From positions 1 to 64,000 of the forward strand of contig DAIOCN010000006.1 in assembly GCA_036747295.1 (NCBI GenBank): a stretch of DNA of 64,000 nt, read 5' to 3'. Below are positions 23,591 to 32,364 of this stretch, one piece after another. Origin of the DNA: UBA4736 sp002404015. GTDB lineage: Bacteria > Chloroflexota > Dormibacteria > Dormibacterales > Dormibacteraceae. A program made the translations under genes and the position numbers. The notes beneath the pieces are model-generated. The model worked only from the letters and a program-made list of their open reading frames with translations, did no database searches and was not told the DNA's origin. The stretch's first letter is position 1. Each line of letters starts with the position of its first letter.

Positions 23591-25308
23591 GAACGGGCTT
23601 GCTCGGGCGGAGCGCTGACCGGCGGCGCGTCATTGAGGTCGAGTTTGGCTTGCACGGCCCTGACTTCGCGGCTGTGGAAGAACCGCCGCGTGGCAAGCCG
23701 GTAGTCGGCAAGGATCGATGCGGGAATCCGCCTGACTCTCGACCCGGGACTGACCGCCTTCAGCCTCGCGTCGGCGTCATCGGCGATCGCGGTGCCGCAG
23801 ATGACGGCTCGCTCGCTTTCTTCGAGATTCGCGGCGATCAGCTCGACCACCTCGGCGGTGATGAGGCCGTCCACGACTGCCAGCAGGGATCTCCCCTTCG
23901 AGCCGCAGAACGGTGGGTCGAATCGGAACGCATATCCGAGCTGGGCCGCGGTCGCTTCCGCCAGATGACCGTTCACCGCCCAATCGGCGAGGACCACGCT
24001 GCCCCGTGACTCGACGAACATCGAGGGGGCCACGTCAAGGATCCGGAAGCCGCCGCCTCCAGCCCAGCCGACCTTGGTGGTGATCCCGGCAGGATCACCG
24101 CCAAGAACCACCTTCTCCAATCGAGGGATCGCGTACGTGGCGAGTGTGTCGCCACTCCGCTCGACGCCAACCCAGCGACGTTCCATCTTCTGCGCTACAG
24201 CGGCCGTCGTTCCAGAACCGAGGAAGCAGTCAAGCACGATGTCGCCAGGCCGCGAGCCAATTTCGAGAACTCTTTGGAGGAGGCCCTCGGGCTTCGGCGT
24301 CGCAAACGTAGGCAGGCCAGAAAACAGTGCTCTCATCTCGTTCTTGGAGGTCCTATTGCTCCCCACGTCATCGCCGAACCAGAGCGTCCGTGGCACGAGA
24401 TCGGCCACCTCCGTCAAGTACCGCTTGATACTTGGACGAGCACTCCGGTTCGGCCCCCACCAGATCCGCCCATCTTGGTCGAGCGCTTCCAGCTTCTCCT
24501 GCGAGACTCGCCAAAAGCGTCCCGGAGGTGGCTTGAATGTTCTGCCCGTCGGTCCCGTTACTTCGTACAGACCGCGTGAATATGGCTTGTTGGCGTAAGG
24601 ATCTCCGGGCAACCAAAGCCCACGCCCGTCGCTGTCCGGATTTGAGTAGATGGCGTTGGCCGCTTCGGTCCGAGGCAACCGGTACGGAACCCAGCCGGGG
24701 TCCTTCGAGTAGACGTAGATGTAGTCCTGGTCGACGCTGAATTGGCGCGCCGAGTTGCGAGGGGAATCAGCCTTTTCCCAGACCACCGTGGCGACAAAGT
24801 TCTCGCGCCCGAACACCTCGTCGAGGACGACCCGAGCGTATGGAGCTTCCCAATCGTCGAGGTGTACCCAGATCGATCCGTCCTCGCGAAGAAGCCGTTT
24901 GATCTGGACGAGGCGGTCTCGCATCATCGTCAGCCACACGGAGTGTTCCAGGGCGTCGTCGTACTGCTCGAACGCCTGCTGAGTGTTGAAGGGCGGGTCG
25001 ATATAGGCGAGCTTCACCTTGCCGAGATACTCGCGTTGGAACTCGGGGATGCGGGCCAGGCTGGTCAGGGCGTTGAGGGCGTCCCCGCGGATCAGTAGGT
25101 TATCCCCGGCGCGCCGGGCCGGCGGGCCAACCTCTCCGACCGCGCCAGCGTCGTGGAGAAGCCTCACCTCGGCGACGCGGTAGTCGGCCTGCGGCACCCA
25201 TTGGTACGCGCCGTCCTCGGACCAGAGCAGGGCTTGATCCTTATTCGTCCACGTCAGTTCCAACCGCCCACGGTGCTGCGGGGCGGCCCGGCCGGGCCGA
25301 TTTTCCAT
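23587..25308 (-). CDS. Type III adenine-specific DNA methyltransferase (Mod)
   Basis: 573 aa from ATG 25308. Motif IV DPPFN (YIDPPFNTQ) precedes motif I FLGSGTT, the beta-class order typical of type III Mod proteins; the region between them would be the target-recognition domain. It adds a methyl group to N6 of adenine and also guides the Res subunit. A TAACCT element 8 nt before the ATG supports a leaderless start over the TTG at 25317. First gene of a three-gene operon with 4-nt overlaps throughout. Confidence 0.88.
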   Translation of the reverse strand: MENRPGRAAPQHRGRLELTWTNKDQALLWSEDGAYQWVPQADYRVAEVRLLHDAGAVGEVGPPARRAGDNLLIRGDALNALTSLARIPEFQREYLGKVKLAYIDPPFNTQQAFEQYDDALEHSVWLTMMRDRLVQIKRLLREDGSIWVHLDDWEAPYARVVLDEVFGRENFVATVVWEKADSPRNSARQFSVDQDYIYVYSKDPGWVPYRLPRTEAANAIYSNPDSDGRGLWLPGDPYANKPYSRGLYEVTGPTGRTFKPPPGRFWRVSQEKLEALDQDGRIWWGPNRSARPSIKRYLTEVADLVPRTLWFGDDVGSNRTSKNEMRALFSGLPTFATPKPEGLLQRVLEIGSRPGDIVLDCFLGSGTTAAVAQKMERRWVGVERSGDTLATYAIPRLEKVVLGGDPAGITTKVGWAGGGGFRILDVAPSMFVESRGSVVLADWAVNGHLAEATAAQLGYAFRFDPPFCGSKGRSLLAVVDGLITAEVVELIAANLEESERAVICGTAIADDADARLKAVSPGSRVRRIPASILADYRLATRRFFHSREVRAVQAKLDLNDAPPVSAPPEQARS

Positions 25309-25316
25309 TCGAGGCA

Positions 25317-25322
25317 AGGTTA
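25317..25322 (-). promoter_or_regulatory. Putative leaderless -10 (TAACCT) of the mod-res-mrr operon
   Basis: TAACCT on the minus strand ends 8 nt before the ATG at 25308, the same geometry as at 5049 and 5072. No Shine-Dalgarno is present upstream of either candidate start. Confidence 0.4.
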
Positions 25323-25514
25323 GCCGCGCGGACGCTGCTGAGGGTCGTGTGTGTGAGAACTGGCCGCGGCGGCCGGCCGGGCCGGGGCCCAGTCACCTTC
25401 GCCGGTTAATCGAAAGCGCGTTGAGTTCAGCGGGCGCCCTTCGGGCGGACAACAGGCGGACAACGGGCGCAATACCCGTTTGTTTTGGGCACCCCGAAAG
25501 GGGATTTAGTAGAT
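25323..25514. promoter_or_regulatory. Divergent control region with direct repeats and GNRA hairpin
   Basis: Between mod and the small Cys protein gene. GGCGGACAAC occurs twice 11 bp apart (25444-25453, 25455-25464), followed by an inverted repeat CGGG...CCCG (25464-25478) and a CCCC-GAAA-GGGG hairpin (25492-25503) just ahead of the small ORF. One-turn spacing of direct repeats suggests an operator for a control protein. Confidence 0.4.
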
Positions 25515-25703
25515 ATGACACTCGACGAGTCGGCCTCCCAACATTGCGCTGATCGCGACTGCCCGTGCGCCTATGGCGAACTCGGGACCATCATCCACCC
25601 GGTTCCGAAGCGCCCTCCCCGGCCTTCGCTCAGCAACGTTGACGAACTGCTAGCCGCGGGGGCCGGACTCCCACCCCAATCTCGGAGGCCGCCGCGACTG
25701 TAA
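25515..25703 (+). CDS. Small Cys-containing hypothetical protein
   Basis: 62 aa. A CADRDCPC cluster near the N-terminus could bind metal; the rest is Pro-rich (PVPKRPPRPSL) and ends in a short basic tail. ATG 25515 lies 11 nt after the GGGG arm of a hairpin that could serve as ribosome binding site. It ends 12 bp before the next gene. No family recognised; placement opposite a restriction operon makes a regulatory role possible but unproven. Confidence 0.4.
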   Translation: MTLDESASQHCADRDCPCAYGELGTIIHPVPKRPPRPSLSNVDELLAAGAGLPPQSRRPPRL

Positions 25704-25706
25704 GCT
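25701..25706 (+). promoter_or_regulatory. Putative leaderless -10 (TAAGCT) before 25716
   Basis: TAAGCT is followed by 9 nt and the GTG start at 25716. It overlaps the stop codon of the preceding small gene. Confidence 0.35.
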
Positions 25707-25715
25707 CCGATCGCG

Positions 25716-26450
25716 GTGGCTGAGTTTCGCAAGTCCGTGATTTGGGCGCGTTGGCACGGCCGACTTACGGACATTGTTGCAGCCTGCCGCGAAGCCGAAG
25801 TCGCGCTCACCACTTGGACCGGCAACCAGCCGACGGTCAAAGTCGATGTTCGCTTCAAAGGCGGGTTTTCGGCAAAGTTCAATCAGCTCGCAGAGCTTGA
25901 AAATCTGCCCGAGCGAGACCTTGGCGACGTCCGGCGGATCCAGGTACGACTGTCTCCTCCCGCCTTTGCCTTAAGCCCTGGAGTCGATCTCGATCTCGAC
26001 TCATCAGGGCCAGCGTTCTCCCTGTCGGTTAATGCTGACGATCGAGCACGGGTGGAGGGCCTCGCGGCGCGGATGGCTCAACTCCTGAAGTACGAGGGGA
26101 GATGGCCCCCGGTCCCGTCTTCGGTCATCAGGGTTGTCTTGATCGACGCCGCGCTTCTCGGCTACTCCGTAGCCCTCTACTTCTCCTTCCCGTTGCTGTG
26201 GTGGCTGCGATTGGCCTCCCAGAACAACAAATGGGATCCTGCGGAGATTGCGACGTTCCCCATACTGGCCGTGGTTTTCATCGGCCTAGCCACCTTGGTC
26301 ATCTGGCTCACGGCCGACCTGGAGGTGCTTCCGGCGGGTGGTCGTCGGAGGACCAACCGTTTCATCGGTCTTGCTGTGTCCGTGGTGCTCGGCGTAGTCG
26401 CCTCGGTGGTCGGCTCGGTCGTGTACGCGATCATCACTCGGACCCAATGA
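25716..26450 (+). CDS. Cytosolic domain plus C-terminal three-helix membrane protein
   Basis: 244 aa. Residues 1-~135 form a soluble domain (FRKSVIWARWHGRLTDIV, VKVDVRFKGGFSAKFN), followed by three membrane helices: VVLIDAALLGYSVALYFSF, FPILAVVFIGLATLVIWL, and a last one with VSVVLGVVASVVGSVVYAI. No enzymatic motif is visible. A sensor or binding domain ahead of a C-terminal membrane block is seen in many phage-defence effectors, and its neighbour is a restriction operon, but this is an analogy only. G+C is lower than in the metabolic genes. Confidence 0.6.
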   Translation: MAEFRKSVIWARWHGRLTDIVAACREAEVALTTWTGNQPTVKVDVRFKGGFSAKFNQLAELENLPERDLGDVRRIQVRLSPPAFALSPGVDLDLDSSGPAFSLSVNADDRARVEGLAARMAQLLKYEGRWPPVPSSVIRVVLIDAALLGYSVALYFSFPLLWWLRLASQNNKWDPAEIATFPILAVVFIGLATLVIWLTADLEVLPAGGRRRTNRFIGLAVSVVLGVVASVVGSVVYAIITRTQ

Positions 26451-26590
26451 TGCGCGGCTGTTTGAACTGCATTCCCGAGGAGCCAGGGACGTAGTGCCTC
26501 CTGGGCCGTGGAGCCGGCAAGTCTAGTTGCGACAGAAGGAGCCCGTGCGGCGGGCTAACATCCGGCGGTGCACCTCTATATCGCCGGCGC

Positions 26591-27336
26591 TCAGCGCGGA
26601 TAGGTCCTGCCAGCCATGCGCTCGAACGCGGTGATCGCCTCCTCGGCGGTCGCTGGCCGGACGATGCTTCCGGCCAGGTCCTCGCGCCCCGGGAACTCGG
26701 TGCGGCGCACCGCGTCAGCCACCGCTTCGAAGTCGTACGCGGTACGGCGGAGGTCGACCTCGGGGCCGAGCAGCGCCCAGTAGGCGCCAGGCTGGTCGGC
26801 GTAGGGCATGCCAACGCTGCCCGCGTTCACAATCCGCCGACCAGCGACCCGGCGGTCGAACTGCATGTGCGTGTGGCCGGCAACTACCAGGCTGGCTTGT
26901 GTGGATGCCAACGCCTCGGCGATCACCTCGTCCGGTGTAGCCGGCGTGATAATCGGCAGTTCGTCGCTGTCGAGGCCGGCGTGGCAGCAGACCACCAAGC
27001 CAAGCCCGCTGACGGCTACCTCTACCGCCCGCTCGAAGCTGCTCAGGAAGTCCCGGTGGGCGCGGCTGAGCTTACTCGCCGGCCAGGAGTCCAGCGCTTC
27101 GCCAGCCTCTCGCGCGCCGTCGAAGATCTCGACCATGAGACGGTCCCCATTACCCCGAACGAACCGGGCTCGGCCGCCGTAGCCAGCCAGCACCTCGATG
27201 GTCTCGACCGGCATAGGCCGGCAGCCACGTCCCCGCCGAACACGACCAGGTCGACCCCGGCTTCCTCGACCTCGGCAAGGACCGCCTGCATGGCCAGCAG
27301 GTTGCCGTGGATGTCGCAGAGCACCGCGATACGCAT
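26591..27336 (-). pseudogene. Calcineurin-like metallophosphoesterase, frameshifted
   Basis: From ATG 27336 the first frame gives the metal-binding start MRIAVLCDIHGNLLAM and VVFGGDVAAG; near 27217 the frame moves by one base and continues PMPVETIEVL, FVRGNGD, VVCCHAGLD, and VAGHTHMQFD with the C-terminal His metal ligands, ending TGA at 26591. All five metallophosphoesterase blocks are present across the two frames, so a single-base indel is the only defect. Intact versions are YfcE-like phosphodiesterases of about 240 aa. Confidence 0.75.
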
Positions 27337-27519
27337 CCGACGATTCTGCCTTTTGGGATCCACCGCTGGTCAAAGAGCAGCCCGAAGCCGTGGGCGCGGT
27401 ATTCATCGGATCGGACTGCTCGACGCTCCTGCAGCTTCAGTCTCCGCTCACCCAATCCGCGACACCCGGGAGATCGCTAAGTGCCTGCGCGTGGACACCC
27501 CGTCCCCAGTCGTCGTAGA

Positions 27520-28404
27520 TCAGTGGACGCCGCGGAGAAGGAGCTCGTTCAGCTCATCGGAGCCCAAGCCCACTACCGTGATCGCCCAGATCTGTTCGGA
27601 CGTGAGGCCAGCGCGCTGAAGGCCGATCCTCTCCTCCCGCGTCAGCTTCTTGACCTTGAAGGCGGGGCGAGGACGATCGCGCCGGGTCGGCGGTCCGGCC
27701 GCCCGAGCTCCGCGCATCGTCCAGCGATGGAATTGGAAGCCCTCGGCTTGGAGCTGGCTACGCAGCTCAGCGACCAGGCGCCGGGCCGCGCGCGAAGCCC
27801 AGAGGCGTGCTCCCCGGAGCACCGGCTCGGCGAACGCGAGGCCTTGCTTGGTCATCAACCTCCTGGCATGGCGATCCGAGACCCTGAGTTCGGCGGCGAC
27901 CTGGCTGGTGTCGAAGCCCATCTCGGCCAGGCCCCGAGCCAAGAGAACGCGGTGGCTGCGGATGTCGGTCTCGGGCCTCCCCTTGAGCGCCCGCAGGAAG
28001 GGGGCTACCGTCTCGTTGGCGTCTGGCCCTAGCCGCAGAAGCCGAAGCAGGCGGAAATAGGCCGCGGCGTTGAGCCCGCCTTTGTTGAGGCGAGCCTCGA
28101 GCCGTTCGTAGAGACGTTCGTCCGAGAGCCGCTTTCCGGCGAGCTCTGCCATCAGTTGTTGGCGCGCCGTCTTCCATGCCAGCTCCAGGTCGACCGCCGA
28201 GGGTGGCGGGGTTGCCCGCGACTTGCCTACACGTAGGCCGGCCAAGGAGCGGCCGGAGATGTAGTAGGCGCCATGGGGACCCCGTAGAGCCTTCAGGTGC
28301 CCGCTGCGGATGCGCAGCCGGAGAGTCTCCACGTGACAACCAAGGCGCTGAGCGGCGTCATCCAGTTTGACCAGCTTGACCTTCGAAAGCCTTCGCGATC
28401 TCAA
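27520..28404 (-). CDS. Helix-turn-helix DNA-binding protein of the mobile element
   Basis: 294 aa. The N-terminus resembles a MerR/excisionase-type winged helix (KLDDAAQRLGCHVETLRLRIRSGHLKAL). The middle is helical and Arg-rich; a second possible HTH lies at FDTSQVAAELRVSDRHARRL, and a third at LTREERIGLQRAGLTSEQIW. TTG 28404 has a G-rich site upstream. It is divergent from the coupling-ATPase gene and is the obvious candidate regulator or accessory recombination factor of the element. Confidence 0.65.
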   Translation of the reverse strand: MRSRRLSKVKLVKLDDAAQRLGCHVETLRLRIRSGHLKALRGPHGAYYISGRSLAGLRVGKSRATPPPSAVDLELAWKTARQQLMAELAGKRLSDERLYERLEARLNKGGLNAAAYFRLLRLLRLGPDANETVAPFLRALKGRPETDIRSHRVLLARGLAEMGFDTSQVAAELRVSDRHARRLMTKQGLAFAEPVLRGARLWASRAARRLVAELRSQLQAEGFQFHRWTMRGARAAGPPTRRDRPRPAFKVKKLTREERIGLQRAGLTSEQIWAITVVGLGSDELNELLLRGVH

Positions 28405-28753
28405 GCCAATCCCCCAGCTTCAAGGTCGCAGACGCAAATTGGCACAGTTGTAATTAATAGGAGAAGTCATCCGGAAGGTCTGCCTCCGGAGCCGGGCTCA
28501 GGATCGAATGCAGATGGCCGGGATGCCACTTCAAAAAATAGCTGGAGGCGCTGATCTGGGTAGATCCCTTCATTTCACGGCCCCCGGGCCGCTCGCCGTT
28601 CGGCGAGGCGGCCACAAACAGGGGTCGGACGAAGGCGATCTCAGCATCGAGCTTTCAACGGTTGGGTCCCTGCTCTCCTCCCCTTGCGGGAGCGTCCGGC
28701 AGCCGTCAAAAGGGGGCCGGAGTCCGGCCCCCACCTACCGCCAGGAGGTTTTG
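28405..28753. promoter_or_regulatory. Divergent leader region of the mobile element
   Basis: 349 bp without a convincing gene. An A+T-rich patch (28438-28465, GTTGTAATTAATAGG) is the likely promoter region. Hexamer TCCGGA appears twice 9 bp apart (28470-28490). Two perfect hairpins follow: CTCGCCG/CGGCGAG near 28590-28605 and a 9-bp stem GGGGGCCGG/CCGGCCCCC at 28712-28732, just before the AGGAGG site of the next gene. The latter could attenuate transcription. Confidence 0.4.
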
Positions 28754-31279
28754 GTGACCCCATTTGCCCACCGCCGCCGACTCGGCTCGATCGCGCTCTT
28801 CATGTCGGTGCTACCGTCGCCATCTCCGGATGCGGTGGACCGCTCCCAGGAGCGTCTTCTCCGCACCCTGAACGAGCTCACTCAACTCGGCAACTCGATC
28901 AACCGCGGCATCTACCACGCCCTCGTCTTCGTGGCCCACGCCGGCCTCCTGAGCGCCGAGTTACTGGCCGGGGCGGCGATAGTCAGTGCCACGCTCTGGC
29001 TTACGGCCAAGCTCGGCGTGCCTCGTCTTCGGCGGCAGCTCGTCCGGCGACATTTGGTTGCCATCCGGCTGCTCCCGCCGATCGAGACCAGATACGAGCC
29101 GGAGGCCTGGCTGGCATTCTTTCGGGCCTTGTACGCGATCGCGGCGCCGTGGTGGAAGCGGTGGCTCTTTGGCCAGCTTTGGGTCACCTTCGAGTACCGC
29201 GCCGAGGGCGGACGAATCGCTTGCTACTGCTGGTCTCCCGAGGACAGCGTCGCGTCCCTCACGGCATCCCTTCGCAACGCCCTTCCCGGCGCTGAGCTGA
29301 TCGCCGAGCCGGAGCCGCCGCCGCTGCCCAAGCTGCCAGCGGCGCGGGCTCGGCTCAAGCTTTGGAAAGAGCCGCTCTATCCCCTGGGGACGCCGCGCAC
29401 CGACCCGCTCGCCGCGGCCCTTGCCGCCCTCGCCAGTGGTCAGGAGGGCATGATCCAACTCGCGCTCGCCCCGGACGTCGGCTGGGAGCGCCGCGCCGCA
29501 CGGCGGCTCGATCAGCTCACCGGCGATCGCCCCCCGGAGAACCTGTTCCTCAAACTGCTCCGCCTGCCGCTCGATCTCGTCTTCGAGCTCTTCTTCTCCT
29601 ACCCGCAGACGACCCCGCCGGCGCCGGCCGCCCGACAGCGCTCGCTGGCTCCGCTGCCACCTACCGAGAAGGCCCACCAGGGCTGCTGGCAGGCCGAGGT
29701 GCGGATCTGCTCCTGGGCGAACCAGCGTTCGCTGGCGAACCAGGCGATTCGTCCGGTGGTCGGAGCGCTCCAGGCGATGGACGGCGATAACCGCTTGCGC
29801 CCGCGACGGGTCTGGTGGCCGCGTGGCTTCGACCGCGCCCTGGCCGACCGTCATGGACCGACGGACGGCGGGCTGGTGCTCTCGGCCGCGGAGCTGGCGC
29901 AGCTCTGCCATCTCCCACTCCACGGCGTGGCCATGGACGCCGCCCGGGTGCGGTTGGCTCCCGCTCGCCCGCTCGGCCAGGAGGGGAGTCTCCTCTGCCG
30001 GCTGGAGGATCAGGCCGGGACGCCGGTCCGAATCGCTCAAGCCGATCGCCGCCAGCACCTGTACGTGTTGGGGCCGACCGGCACCGGCAAGAGCACCCTG
30101 CTCTTGAACCTCGCCCTCCAGGACATCGAGTCCGGCATCGGGATCGGCGTGCTCGACCCCAAGGGCGATCTCGTCCGCGACCTCCTGGAGCGCATCCCAA
30201 CCCGATATCAGGACCGGCTGGTCCTCTTTGACCCTGCCCAGCGGGAGCGCCCGCTGGGGCTCAACGTCCTCGACTGCGAGGAGGAGAGCCAGCGCGAGCT
30301 GGTCACCGACAGCGTGGTGACCATCTTCCGCAAGACCTACGAGCGCTTCTGGGGCCCGCGCACCGATGACATCCTCCGAGCCTCCCTGCTGACGCTGCTG
30401 CGGCACCCGGGCGTGACCCTCTGTGAGGTACCGCTCCTGCTCCTCAACCAGGGTGTGCGCGCCCGCCTGACCAAGAAGCTCGACGACCCCATCGGGCTCA
30501 AGCTCTTCTGGCAGGAGTACGAGGGCTGGAGCGATGGCCAGCGCCTCCAGATGGTGGGCCCGCTCCTCAACAAGCTCCGCAGCTTCCTGCTCCGGCCGAC
30601 CGTCCGCAACGTGCTCGGGCAGAGCAGCTCCACGATCAACTTGGGAGAGCTGATGGACCAGGGCGGCATCCTCCTCGTCGACCTCAGCAAGGGCGCCCTC
30701 GGCGAAGAGACCAGCCGGCTGGTGGGCGCCTTCGTCGTCTCCCGACTCTGGCAGACGGCGCTGCGGCGCTCGCAGCGGCCAGAGAGTTGGCGGCCGGACT
30801 TCAACCTCTACCTGGACGAGTTCCAGAACTACCTGCACCTGCCGCAGTCAATCGACGACGTGCTGGCCGAGGCCCGCGCCTACCGCCTCAACCTGACCCT
30901 GGCTCACCAACATCTGGGTCAGCTCCACGACTCCACCCGGCAGGCGGTGGAGGCCAACGCCCGGACCCGCCTCAGCTTCCAGGCCAGCCAGGATGACGCC
31001 CGCCATTTGGCCCGCGAGTTCTCGCCGCTCAGCGATCACCACCTGCAATCGCTGGACCTCCACCAGGTCGCCGTGCGCCTTTGCCTAGACGGCCACACCG
31101 AAGCGCCCTTCACCGGCCTCACCGAGGGACCGCCGCCGAGCCTGGGACAAGCGCATGGCCTGGAGCTCAGCCGCGCCAGCCACGCTCGCTGGGGCCGGCC
31201 CCGAGCGGAGGTGGAAGCCGAGATCGAGCAGCGCCTGGTTCGGCTCGGCTTCCGCGGTGACTTCAAGGAGATCGCATGA
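28754..31279 (+). CDS. TraG/TraD-like type IV coupling ATPase
   Basis: 841 aa. An N-terminal membrane-associated part (helices near residues 50-75) is followed by a ~300-residue middle domain and a RecA-like motor: Walker A GPTGTGKSTLL near residue 440 and Walker B LYLDEFQNYL near 684, then LAHQHLGQL typical of TraM-recognition-site ATPases. It would pump element DNA or engage a secretion channel. GTG 28754 has a perfect AGGAGG 6 nt upstream. Its stop overlaps the next start (ATGA). No relaxase or channel genes accompany it. Confidence 0.85.
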   Translation: MTPFAHRRRLGSIALFMSVLPSPSPDAVDRSQERLLRTLNELTQLGNSINRGIYHALVFVAHAGLLSAELLAGAAIVSATLWLTAKLGVPRLRRQLVRRHLVAIRLLPPIETRYEPEAWLAFFRALYAIAAPWWKRWLFGQLWVTFEYRAEGGRIACYCWSPEDSVASLTASLRNALPGAELIAEPEPPPLPKLPAARARLKLWKEPLYPLGTPRTDPLAAALAALASGQEGMIQLALAPDVGWERRAARRLDQLTGDRPPENLFLKLLRLPLDLVFELFFSYPQTTPPAPAARQRSLAPLPPTEKAHQGCWQAEVRICSWANQRSLANQAIRPVVGALQAMDGDNRLRPRRVWWPRGFDRALADRHGPTDGGLVLSAAELAQLCHLPLHGVAMDAARVRLAPARPLGQEGSLLCRLEDQAGTPVRIAQADRRQHLYVLGPTGTGKSTLLLNLALQDIESGIGIGVLDPKGDLVRDLLERIPTRYQDRLVLFDPAQRERPLGLNVLDCEEESQRELVTDSVVTIFRKTYERFWGPRTDDILRASLLTLLRHPGVTLCEVPLLLLNQGVRARLTKKLDDPIGLKLFWQEYEGWSDGQRLQMVGPLLNKLRSFLLRPTVRNVLGQSSSTINLGELMDQGGILLVDLSKGALGEETSRLVGAFVVSRLWQTALRRSQRPESWRPDFNLYLDEFQNYLHLPQSIDDVLAEARAYRLNLTLAHQHLGQLHDSTRQAVEANARTRLSFQASQDDARHLAREFSPLSDHHLQSLDLHQVAVRLCLDGHTEAPFTGLTEGPPPSLGQAHGLELSRASHARWGRPRAEVEAEIEQRLVRLGFRGDFKEIA

Positions 31280-32364
31280 CCGAGCTGCCGCTCCCTTCGC
31301 ACGACCCTTCGCGCCCCCAGTTCGAGCACCCTTCGCGCCGCGCTTCGCGCCCTGGCCCGAACCCGGCTCCAGGTTCGTTTTGGCCCGATTCCTCCCCGGG
31401 ACTGTCTTCTCCCCAAGATCGACATCCGATCCGCGTCCTCGACCTGGAACTCGTAGACAGGACGCGATCGCGTAATACCGAGATCGAGCCGACTGCTCGG
31501 GATCTGGCCATCCTGCAAGCGCTCGACGCCCACCGCTACTTCGACCGCGGACAGATCCAGACTCTCTTCTTCCCTGGTCCCAGGAGCTGCCAGTACCGGC
31601 TCCGCTGGCTGCTCGAGCACGGCCTCGTCAACGCCTGGCGCGTCGCCACCCGGCCCGGCCGTATCTGCCGCGCCTCCATCTACCTGCTCTCTCGGCGGGG
31701 GGCGGCGCTGCTGGCTGAGTGGCGCGACGAGGACCCGCGGCCCTATCTGCGCCGCGCCGAGCACGCCCTGGAGCGCCACTTCCACCTGGTCCACCAGCTG
31801 GAGGCCAACCAGTTCTTCGTCAGTCTCGCCGCCGCCACCCGCGCCCGCCCCGAGCTCGGCCTCTATCACTGGGTGGGAGAGCACGGCATCGTCAGCGCCT
31901 ACGCCGAAGGCGAGGAGGCCGGGCCGATCTCCGACGGCTGGGGTCGCGTCTTAATGGACGGCTGCGAACCGCTCTTGCACCTGGAGTGGGACCGCGGCAC
32001 CGAGCAGCCCCGACGCCTTCGCCTGAAGCTGCTCGCCTACCTCCGCTACTTCGCCGGCCGGCCCCAAGCCTCGGCCAACCAGGTCCTGCTGGTCGCCCCC
32101 ACGCTAGCCCGAGAGCTCCAGCTCCAACGCCTTCTCCGCGAGCTCGCCGATGCCGAGCCGGAGTGCTGCCGCTTCTGGACTACGACCGCTGAGCGGCTCC
32201 TGACTGATGGACCGCTGGGAGCGATCTGGTCCGGGGGCGAAGGCGGACGCCGGCTGGCGATCACAGCCATGGCCGGGCTGCCCCGCTCCCCACGCCCGAT
32301 CGAGGACAGCCTCGGCAAACCGCAGTGGTGGCTACGCCGGCCGGGCGGCGGAGCTGGCGCTTGA
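31276..32364 (+). CDS. Replication-relaxation family protein
   Basis: 362 aa. After a ~60-residue Pro/Ser-rich, probably disordered N-terminus, the pattern ARDLAILQALDAHRYFDRGQ, LFFPG, CQYRLRWLLEHGLV is the winged-helix part of the replication-relaxation family, and LEWDRGTE the downstream conserved acidic strand. Members are encoded on actinobacterial and other plasmids and integrative elements and are thought to help start rolling-circle-type replication or mobilisation. It overlaps the coupling ATPase gene by 4 nt. Confidence 0.8.
   Translation: MTELPLPSHDPSRPQFEHPSRRASRPGPNPAPGSFWPDSSPGLSSPQDRHPIRVLDLELVDRTRSRNTEIEPTARDLAILQALDAHRYFDRGQIQTLFFPGPRSCQYRLRWLLEHGLVNAWRVATRPGRICRASIYLLSRRGAALLAEWRDEDPRPYLRRAEHALERHFHLVHQLEANQFFVSLAAATRARPELGLYHWVGEHGIVSAYAEGEEAGPISDGWGRVLMDGCEPLLHLEWDRGTEQPRRLRLKLLAYLRYFAGRPQASANQVLLVAPTLARELQLQRLLRELADAEPECCRFWTTTAERLLTDGPLGAIWSGGEGGRRLAITAMAGLPRSPRPIEDSLGKPQWWLRRPGGGAGA

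Noticed and set aside
25320..28520. Left attachment site of the mobile element (copy of the tRNA-Ser 3' end)
   Set aside because: No copy of GGAGGGAGAGGGATTCG or similar was seen by eye in this range, so no left boundary is claimed.
28961..30838. 625-codon minus-strand frame opposite the coupling ATPase
   Set aside because: Antisense to Walker A and Walker B of the ATPase; composition of a shadow frame.
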